DNA of 64,000 nucleotides from Calamus simplicifolius. Taxonomy: Eukaryota; Streptophyta; Magnoliopsida; Arecales; Arecaceae. Below, piece after piece: positions 56,085 to 64,000 of this stretch. The stretch spans positions 1-64,000 of the forward strand of contig UESW01000067.1 in the NCBI GenBank assembly GCA_900491605.1, read 5' to 3'. Made by a program: the position numbers and the translations under genes. Position 1 is the first letter of the stretch. Each line of letters begins with the position of its first letter. The notes under the pieces were generated by a model, which was given only the letters and a program-made list of their open reading frames with translations, was not told the origin of the DNA and did no database searches.

Positions 56085-56501
56085 TTGAAAAATCAAACCC
56101 CTATGCAACTCCTCTTTCAGTTTTATCCTAATATTCGAATCACAAATAATCTTACTCCTCGAGTCTTTGGTTGTCCAGCTTTTGTTCATGTGTCTAGCCA
56201 CAACAAAGGTAAATTAGATCCACGAGCAATCAAGTGTGTGTTTGTCGAGTATTCTCCAACACAAAAAGGCTACAAATGCAATCATCCACCTACACGAAAA
56301 TTTTATATTTCTAATGATGTCACTTTTGAGAAAGGCCAATCTTTTATTCTCTTAGCCTTATCTTCAGGGGAGTCTGATTCTATTGGGAAAGATATGGCAG
56401 AAGATCTAGTATTCTTTGACCTATCCATCTCACAACCTTACTCATCTCAGTCTAAATCACCTTCAAAGGAACCATCTCTGCAGCCCAAATTGTCCCCATA
56501 A
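56085..56501 (+). pseudogene. Copia integrase C-terminal part
   Basis: The reading PMQLLFQFYPNIR, RVFGCPAFVHVSSHNKGKLD, PRAIKCVFVEYSPTQKGYKC and RKFYISNDVTFEKGQSF is the conserved end of the Copia integrase region. It is open for 138 codons, then ends in a Ser/Pro-rich linker. Confidence 0.85.
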
Positions 56502-56799
56502 GAACCAAACCTTGAAACAGTCCCTACTAATGACAAGCTTGATACTAGGAGGTATGCATAGGTGTACTTGAGAAGGAGAGATTCGGAACCTGATCCGGAA
56601 CCTGATCTTGTGCAAGTCCATAACTCAACTACTTCTGAAAATAAGGTATGAACAAACCCAATTTTCTCTCCTATTCCATCTGATCATGATTTACCTATTG
56701 CCTTAAGAAAAGGGACAAGAGAGTGTACTAAACATCCAAGGTATCCATTTGTCAAATCGGTGTCTTTTCACATATTTTCTCATCTCACAAAAGTTTTTT

Positions 56800-57676
56800 A
56801 GCCAACTTAAATGCCATCTCAATTTTATTTGAAGTTTCATCTAATGAGAAGTGGAGAGAAGTTATGAGAGTAGAGATGGAGGCACTTGAGAAGAACAAAA
56901 TGTGAAAAATCGTAGAGCTACCAAAAAAAAAGAGCAGTGGGATGCAAATGGGTGTTTGCCGTAAAGTACTTTCTAAAGAGATACAAGGCAAGGTTGGTTA
57001 CTAAGGGCTACATACAAACCTATGGAGTGGACTATCAAGAGATATTTACATCGGTGGCTAAGATGAATACAATGAGGGTTCTATTGTCCTTGACCGCAAA
57101 TTTCAATTGGGATTTACAATAGTTTGATGTAAAAAATGCCTTCCTTCATGGTGACTTAGAGGAAGAGATATACATGGAGATTCTATTAGGCTTTGGAGGA
57201 GAGATAAAAAAGAACAAGATTTGCAAACTAAAAAAAGGCATTATATGGACTCAAGCAGTCTCTGAGAGCTTGGTTTGGCAGGTTTATAAAGGTATGCTCA
57301 ATACCGGATATAAGCAGAGTAAGGTGATCATATAGTATTGTCAAACACACGGCTTCAGGGGGAGTTACTGCTCTTTTGGTGTATGTTAATAATATAATTG
57401 TTACTGAGAATGATGAGAAAGAAAAGGAGGCCTTAAAAAATATTGCTTGGCAAAGAAATTTGAGATCAAAAACTTAGGAAGGTTGAAATATTTTCTTAGG
57501 ATAAAAGTAGCTCAATCTCAGCAAGATATCTTCATTTCCCAACAGAAGTATATGGTTGACCTCTTGAAGAAAACTGGTAAATTAGTGTGTAAACCTGTTT
57601 CAACTCCGATTGATTCTAATCACAAACTTGGAGAGGCCATTGATGATAAGGCAATAGACAAGGAAGGGTTCTAGAT
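56800..57676 (+). pseudogene. Copia reverse transcriptase with mutated active site
   Basis: Blocks are CKWVFAVKY, RLVTKGYIQTYGVDYQEIF, NAFLHGDLEEEIYME, and, after frame changes, LVYVNNIIVT, KKFEIKNLGRLKYFLRIKVA and KPVSTPIDSNHKL. The catalytic YVDD is YVNN here (57382-57393), caused by G to A at both Asp codons. In-frame stops near 56904, 57120 and 57673 add to the damage. Confidence 0.85.
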
Positions 57677-57677
57677 A

Positions 57678-58338
57678 TTGGTTGGGAAGCTAATATATTT
57701 CGCACACACTCGGCCAGACATTACCTATGTTGTAAGTGTAGTAAGTCAATTCATGCACAACCCTAAAAATATTCACCTACAAGCTATAAATCGGATACTC
57801 CACTACCTGAAAGCTAATCTAGAAAAAAGAATTTTATTCAAGAAAGGTGAGGAGCTGATTCTTGAAGCTTACATTAATGCAAACTATGCAGGATCTCCGG
57901 TTGATAAACATTCCACAATAGATTATTGCACATTCTTAGGTGATAATCTGATTACGTGAAGGAGTAAGAATAAAATGTGATAGCTTGGTCAAGTGTAGAA
58001 GCGGAGTTTAGGGCTATGGCTTAAGGTGTGTGTGAGCTACTGTAATTGAAGATTATCATTGAAGATCTCAAGATAAAGTGGGAGAAGCTTATGAGACTAT
58101 ATATTGCAACAACAAGTCAACCATCAATATTGCTCACAATCTGATATAGCATGATAGGATATAGCACATCAAGATCGATGGACACTTTATAAAGGAGAAG
58201 TTAGACAACAAGTTGATTTGTACTCCCTATGTGTCTACAAAGGAGCAATTGCGGATGTGTTTACAAAGGGACTTAATGGTCACGACTTCTCAACGATTAT
58301 ATCCAAGTTAGGAATGGATGATATCTATTCACCAGCTT
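57678..58338 (+). pseudogene. Copia RNase H
   Basis: The reading VGKLIYFAHTRPDITYVVSV, INRILHYLKANLEK and AYINANYAGSPVDKHSTIDY corresponds to the RT end and RNase H start. The AYSDADWAG motif is degraded (AYINANYAG). AWSSVEAEFRAMA-like sequence follows in another frame near 57985. The stretch ends at the PPT. Confidence 0.85.
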
Positions 58339-58347
58339 AAGGGGGAG

Positions 58348-58593
58348 AGTATGGAAAGCCGACAGCTATTTTAGGATAGTTTCTAATTTATAATCATTAG
58401 AAAGAAAAATTAGTTATAAAAATCCCCTGATCCGATGCAATCCCTTGATACGAGGATCCAATTAAGAATAGAATATTTTAGTTTTATTCTTTTCAGTTTT
58501 TTTGGTTTCTATACATAATCTATATACAATGCATATATACTCATTATTGTGCATAATAAATATAGTGAGAATTTCATTCTACATTTTCTGACA
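58348..58593 (+). repeat. Copia 3' LTR
   Basis: It aligns with the 5' LTR from GGAAAGCCGACAGC to TTTTCTGACA. Its first bases are altered (AGTATGG instead of TGTTGG), so the start is approximate. It is about 12 bp shorter than the partner, with scattered substitutions. Confidence 0.87.
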
Positions 58594-60332
58594 AATATAA
58601 TAGCTCCAAGTGAACTCAAGGGTCAAGGAGAAGAAAAGAAACAGTTACAAGACTATCTTGACATGCATACCTAGAATCTATCGAAACAAAACCCTTCGCT
58701 CCGCACCAGGCATCAAAAGTGGCATATCTTATGTCAAGCACAATAGGTTTCCCCTTTGCAAGCAGGCTATGACATGGCTAGCCCAAGTAGGAAATTATAA
58801 CGAGGCCCCATTTTCCAGGCTTTAACATCATCCTTCTTTACCTTTTTAGATAAATAGCAAGACATATTGACCTATAACCACATATTGCGAACAGAAATTC
58901 AAAGGAGAAAAGAAAGAAATTCCAAATCATTTGGAGAGCTAACGCTTTTCTATCTAAACATCTTTCGAAAGTCTAACCAAAAAAGTATTGCATCTCCTAC
59001 CAATGCTAGCCAAGCACAACCAATATGTATACCATACCGTGCCTTGTTAACATTCAACATCCAATAAGATCAAACAAAGCATGACTCTATTAAATGACAT
59101 GCAACTTGCAAGCTAGGATATACTAAGAAAGGCTTACCTTTTCCATTAAAAATGCATGTAGAACTAATGATGAATATCTAATGGTGGAGATCATGATTCA
59201 TGTGTAGGCCCATTCAAGAGATTGTATGCACATGAACTTGCACGATAGAAGTATGATGAAGGACACAAAATATTTTATTATATTTCAGATTTTTTTAGTT
59301 ATTTTATTCTAGGTATATGTTGGTTATACTATCATGAAATCATTAGAATTTGATTTTTTGAATGTTCTATTGCCTTTCTATATAGGGTATTGTGGGTTCC
59401 AAATTTTCCATTTTAGGAAATTTTTTGGGGATTAGTATCTTAGCTATTAAAACCCCTAGTTTACTTGAAATTCAAGTTTATAAAATCTATAAAAAATTCC
59501 TTATGGCTGGCCACTAGTGATGGTAATGCGAAATTACTGAGTGAACAAGAGATTTCTGATTGGTCAGGTAATCTTTCTTTGATTTCCTTCTATATATCAT
59601 AATCATCTCTGTTCAAAACAAGTCTGCATGACCTATTTGCTTAGTTTCACTTATAGGTCAACTTAGACCCTCTTGTATAATATGAAACCATTAGAATATT
59701 ACTTCTTCTATCCTTTTGCACCACCAAAACCCTAGAACAACTTTATTGGACCTTTTATTTGCCCTTAATCAATATTATCCTGCTATCCCATATACAGATT
59801 TAGGGCTATAAACAATGAAACAAGACTTATCCCTAACTCAGTATTTAATCTAGGTCCTCGCATGCAACATAGACCATTCCCAATTAGTTCTACATCACAT
59901 GGTCATATTCGTCATGTATTAGATATCGATGGCTACCACATATGGCCGAAGTATATGTGAAATACTTGTAACAAGCATCCTTCTTTTATTTTTTCAAAAA
60001 AAAAAAAAAAAAAAAACCTAGATACTTCTTTGATTGATTTTGATGCTTCTCCCAAACACTCTTGAGATGTATCTCAGGATAAGGGAAAACATTTCCTTTT
60101 TTGTGAACACTAACATTTTGATGAACACAATATCATCAAATAATTAATCCTATTTTTTGTGTTGAATTGTTAAATAAAACAAGAACATGTTACCATGATA
60201 AGTGTGCTCTTTTAATGTAACTACATAATTTTTAAAAAAAATAATATTATTATGTCCAAGACTAGCCATATTGATGTATTCATATCAATGTCATATCCAT
60301 ATCACCTACATGTGTCTTTGCTTCACGGGACA
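58594..60332. other. AT-rich intergenic region
   Basis: The first about 65 bp continue the duplicated unit interrupted by Copia. Beyond that I see no gene. An A tract lies at about 59998-60016. Confidence 0.5.
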
Positions 60333-61026
60333 TGTTGCCACCAAGTCACCTTCCTTCAACGTCGGGAAACGAAGATCCTTCTCCTCGAAGTGCTCCCGCA
60401 AGAAGTCCTCGGAGACCGGTTGCACTGGTGGGGACCCTCCGATGCTCAAGTAAGCAACTCGAGAACAGACAAGAGTAAACTAGCAAAAAGATAGCTAGAG
60501 AACTTGAGTTCAGATCCCCCATAGTTGTGAGTGTGGGCCTTTTATACATGTTCGAGGGTTCCTTTTTCCGCTTCCAGAAGGTGGCTGATTTCAAGGTACC
60601 TTTGTCCGGTAGCGGACGGATGGCAAGGCTGACAGCGACAGGTCGCAACCGACACTGAGCATGTCAGAAGTGTCTTGCCCCACCAGCCACCTGCCAGGTG
60701 CAGCGCTATAGGTGGCAGGCAGGCCTGGTCGTGCCAGGCGTGCGCCGTTACAGGTTGTGGCCACGCGCTGTTGCAGAAGATAGTAGGCCACGTGGCCATC
60801 ACTGGTGGTTGGTGGGCCACGTGGGTGTGTCAGGTGGCATGAGGTGATAGGGCACCGGGTCCGAGGCCGAGGGGATGCCGAGTCCAAGGCCAAGGGGACG
60901 TCGGGTCCGAGAGGACCTTGGAGGCCAAAGGGGGCCTCGAAGGCCGAGGGGGCCTCAGAGGCCGAGGCAGGGGCTTCGGCAGTCATTTTCTTCGTTAACT
61001 CTAACGACGTTGGATCAACCACATCA
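60333..61026 (-). repeat. 3' LTR of the second Tat-type element
   Basis: The start (TGTTGCCACCAAGTCACC) and the position before the PPT define it. A minus-strand TATA box (TATAAAAG) lies at 60539-60546. GAGGCCGAGG-type repeats occupy 60850-60970, as in the first Tat LTRs. The preceding 5 bases are GGACA; the other TSD copy is outside. Confidence 0.88.
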
Positions 61027-61042
61027 GATGCCCCCTCGCCCC
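61027..61042 (-). other. Polypurine tract of the second Tat-type element
   Basis: The minus strand reads GGGGCGAGGGGGCATC just before the LTR, one base different from the tract at 7365-7380. Confidence 0.85.
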
Positions 61043-61575
61043 TAAGACGAAGTGGGCCCACCTCTGCGAAGCGAAAGGGGTGTCACCTTCCGAGTGGCCG
61101 ATCCCGACACGCCACCAATTGCCAAAAGGCACATGTCCATGGGTGCAGCGACACCTTAGCATGGGCGATCTGGGGGTTGCAATAGTATTGCCCCACCCCG
61201 TCCGTCTGATCCGCGGAGATCAGCCTTGGAGCGGGAGCGTGTTCTCGGGGCTTACGAAAAGCCACCGCCATCATTGCTATCATGATGCTGACGTCAGCGC
61301 TGCCTCGCTATTGGTCGGAGGCGAAGCATCCCACGCGCCGGGCGCCTGCTGAGGCGACTCAGCCTATAGCGGGAGTCCACATGGTCGGGTAGGTGAGGCG
61401 GGATGATTTGAAAGTGATAAGTTGGGCAAAAGGCTGGGTTTCGTCACTTTGCCTGAGATCTTCCTCCAGCTCTCAAACTCGTCTTCTTCCCGAGACCTTG
61501 CTTCCATTGCTTCTCGTTCCAGGTTAGCTTCCTAATCACCCCAATCCCTCTAGCTTTTCCCGTTAGGTTTCTCCC

Positions 61576-63689
61576 ATGGCTTCCTCACCCTCTTGGCCTT
61601 CATCTGCATCCCCTGCGGACCAGGTTTCTTCTTCGAGGCTCTGCGCCTCTCCATCTCCTGCTCCTTCGTGGTCCTCCTCCCCTACTCCTTCGGAGGACCA
61701 CATTCCTTTTCCCAGCGGCGGGCCGCTATCGCGGCCCCAGCTAGGAGATGCCCGGCGACTGCCGGCGCCTCCTCGAGGGTGGGGGCGGAATCCCCGACGA
61801 AGACCGCCTCCATGGTAACAGGCCAAGACCTAGCAAACATTAGGGCATGTTACCAAATTCCCAGAGACATAGGTCTCTTTTTGCCGACCCCCGACGATAG
61901 GGTGGTCTCCTCCCGTCCCGGTAGAATAGTTGTTTATGAAATTTTCCTTAAGTTAGGTCTTCACCTGCCCTTTCACCCTTTCTTTGTCAATCTCCTCGAC
62001 TACTACTCTTTGACCCCTGCCCATCTAGTCCCAAACTCCCTTCGAACCATTTGCGCGTTCATCGTCCTCTGCCGTTTCCATGGCATTACTCCGAGACTCT
62101 CCCTTTTCTGCTGCTTTTATATTCTCCGGCAACAGTCGGGTTGGTGGCTGTTCCAGCCTCGGTCCGGCCGAGCCCTCAAGCTATACCTCCCACTTCTGTC
62201 AAGGGATGGAAGCCTCGATTCTTTTTCGCCGACCTCGATAGGGTCAAGCCTAGGTGGGGGGACCCAGACCTTAGGCCCAACATGAACTCATCTGTCCTCC
62301 CGAAGGAGAGGGAAGCGTTGGGGCAGTTGCTGACGGCCGAGGTCCCCAGGTGCAACCAGCTCCTGTCGAAGGAAAATCTCCGACTCGCGGGAGTCTCCAC
62401 CCGAAGTGGTGAGTAGTGGCCGACCCAACACTTAGCCAATTTTCCTCCTCTGCTTCCCACTCCTTTTTTCTTCTTTTTTTTTACTAACTCCGAACGATGA
62501 TGCACAGTGATGAAGGTCCAGACCGCCATGATCAGGAAGGCGGCAGTGCAGAAGCGCAAGGCACAGGTTGCCACAGGAGGGAAGAAGAAACTCCGCCCCT
62601 AGACACCTCCCCCCGACCGGAGCCAGGATGCCGACGAGGGAGCTGGTCCCTTGTCCCCACAGTCGGCCGGCCCCCCGAGCGCCCCGCAGGTGCCCTCAGC
62701 AGTCGACCTGACTGCCGACACCCCACCAGAGCCGAGGGCCATCTCCCTCGTACCGAATGTCGAGCCGACCTCCGCCGGAGCCGAGACCGAGCCGCTCTCA
62801 GAGGAGAACGCACCTGCAGGCGGCAGCGTAGCAGCGGCGGAACCCTCTGCCTCATCCGACCTCGAGGGAAGGGGGGCTGGGGCGAGCCGCCCACGGGTCT
62901 CTCTTGCTTACAACGGCCGCACCACCGAGCGGCTGATGGCGAGGGTCTGTCTGCCGGAGCTCCAAGCGGAGTTCCGAGAGCTGGAGGCCCCAGCAATCTA
63001 CCAAGACGCCTTCGCGGCGCACCTCTGGGTAAGAGTCCTCTTTAACTCGTGTAATTTTAATCCTTGCTGTTCATGCTAACCGAATCCTTTTTGGTGCAGG
63101 TGGTCAATTCCTTGGCAGCCCTGAGGGATATTACTCTCGGAGCCACCGCATACATCAGACGATGCTGGCGGCCGTGGCCCGAGCCGAGGAGGCCGAGGGG
63201 CCCCTACAGTCGGCCCGGAGGGAGGCCGAGACGACCGAGAGGGCGCTAGAGGCCGCGAGAGGGGAAGCGGAGGAGGCCAGGCAGCGGGAGGCTGCGGGCC
63301 TAGCGCGTGCCTGTGCCGCCGAGGCTGAGTTGGCGGCCTGCCGTCTCCAACTGGAGATGACGAAGGAAGGGGCCAGGGAGTCCGAGGGCCGAGCAGCTGA
63401 CGCCGAGGAAGTCGCGCGAAGGGCCGATGCCCAAGCCGCCGACGCTGCCACCTGGGCAGACGAGGCCACACTGAGGGCCCAGGCAACCGAGGAGAGGGCC
63501 GCAACGGCTGAGCTGGCGGCAGCCGAGGACGTGGAGCACTTCAGGAGCTCGACTGCTTTTGCCAAGGAAGTTGCAGAAGGCTCTGCCGAGGCATACCTGT
63601 AGGGGTTCCGCGACGGCAAGGAGAAAGCCACGCAAGTCTCAGGGATCGCCGACCTTCGGAACCTTGAGCCGGAAGACGGTGATGAATGA
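61576..63689 (+). pseudogene. Antisense gene (aORF) of the second Tat-type element, Transposase_28-like
   Basis: The ATG at 61576 gives MASSPSWPSSASPADQ, a Ser/Pro-rich start. A frameshift near 61800 leads to MVTGQDLANIRACYQIP, LPTPDDRVVSSRPGRIVVYE, GLHLPFHPFFVNLLDYYSL and HLVPNSLRTICAFIVLCRF, typical of the Transposase_28 'gypsy type transposon' family. A second frameshift near 62150 gives SVKGWKPRFFFADLD and RCNQLLSKENLRLAGV. Introns: 62409-62507 (phase 1) and 63029-63099 (phase 0). Exon 2 starts VMKVQTAMIRKAAVQKRKA, has a TAG at 62600-62602, then a Pro/acidic linker and RLMARVCLPELQAEF ... HLW. Exon 3 starts VVNSLAALRD and, after a frameshift near 63160, forms an Ala/Glu/Arg coiled coil of about 145 residues, TAG at 63601, and GFRDGKEKA. 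The function is unknown. Confidence 0.8.
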
Positions 63690-64000
63690 TGAGCAGGAGG
63701 ATGCCCCGATCGACGGGTCAGCATCAGCGGAAGCCTAGGAGCCCTTCCCGACAGGCTGCTTTCTTTTTGTCTTCTCTGTACCCAAGTCCGACCTAGTCGG
63801 CATTTTGTAAACATCTTCCTAGTAATGAAAGTATCTTTTAGTAATGGAAGCATCTCTCTTTTTTTTTTTTTTTGAAATATTCGACGAACTGGTGACGTCC
63901 CTCGGCATGTCGATGTAGGACCCCTAGGGGCTGCGTCGACACTGGGGATAGCACCCTTCGGCTCATCGTCAGCAAATCCGTGACTTAGCCGCTTTGTAGG
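63690..64000. other. 3' flank of the antisense gene
   Basis: The sequence contains AATGAAAGTAT (63824), a possible weak polyadenylation signal for the antisense transcript, and a T run at 63859-63873. It belongs to the interior of the second Tat element. Confidence 0.5.

Larger units (their letters stand above)
54337..58593 (+). mobile_element. Decayed Ty1/Copia retrotransposon with both LTRs
   Basis: LTRs at 54337-54594 and about 58348-58593 enclose a 3.75-kb body with PBS, remnants of protease, integrase, RT and RNase H, and a PPT (AAGGGGGAGA at 58339). The gag part is largely missing. Integrase precedes RT, so it is Copia. Flanking pentamers (AATGA and AATAT) do not give a clean TSD. Stops and frameshifts are frequent and the RT active site is mutated. 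Confidence 0.9.
60333..64000 (-). mobile_element. Second Tat-type Ty3/Gypsy element, 3' part (runs off the right edge)
   Basis: A 694-bp LTR (60333-61026), a PPT (61027-61042) and a plus-strand antisense gene appear in the same order and orientation as in the 6638-17240 element. LTR start TGTTGCCACCA and end ACCACATCA resemble that element's LTR. Gag-pol would lie to the right of the window. The sequence is GC-rich and less decayed than the first Tat element. Confidence 0.87.

Overview
This window is nuclear DNA of a flowering plant. The evidence is a three-exon R2R3-MYB gene with canonical GT-AG introns and a near-complete catalogue of plant retrotransposons (Copia including a Sirevirus, Ty3/Gypsy of the Tat group, L1 and RTE LINEs, a TR-GAG element, a Harbinger-like MITE). 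A monocot, perhaps a palm, is my guess from the general look of the repeats; that is inference and was not tested.

Layout. 1-6308: 5' part of a minus-strand Sirevirus-type Copia element with a 1.46-kb LTR carrying an array of GAGTCGACTC palindromes. 6638-17240: a decayed but structurally complete minus-strand Gypsy element of Tat type (two LTRs, PBS, gag, protease, RT, two RNase H domains, integrase, PPT) that also holds a plus-strand, intron-containing antisense gene between pol and the 3' LTR. 17241-24458: AT-rich spacer with one MITE and an unexplained GC-richer patch. 24492-26300: the only host gene I can support, a TT2/C1-like R2R3-MYB. 28385-37490: a LINE cluster, namely a decayed RTE, a full-length L1 with a 15-bp target-site duplication (TSD), and a 5'-truncated L1 with a 13-bp TSD. 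38172-49513: a TR-GAG retrotransposon locus with the order LTR-gag-LTR-gag-LTR, bounded by one 5-bp TSD. 50036-50960: a truncated RTE on the minus strand. 54337-58593: a decayed plus-strand Copia element whose RT active site is YVNN instead of YVDD. 60333-64000: 3' part of a second minus-strand Tat-type Gypsy element with its own spliced antisense gene.

How parts relate. The TR-GAG locus encodes only Gag, yet it shares with the 6638-17240 Gypsy element a nearly identical primer-binding leader, a similar Gag, and a 24-bp tandem repeat (consensus units identical at 21 of 24 positions) placed just downstream of the last sense ORF. The simplest reading is that it is a non-autonomous derivative mobilised by Tat-type relatives. 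The two Tat elements carry homologous antisense genes with two introns at the same positions and phases. Almost all transposon reading frames here contain stops or frameshifts, so the copies look inactive; the MYB gene looks intact.
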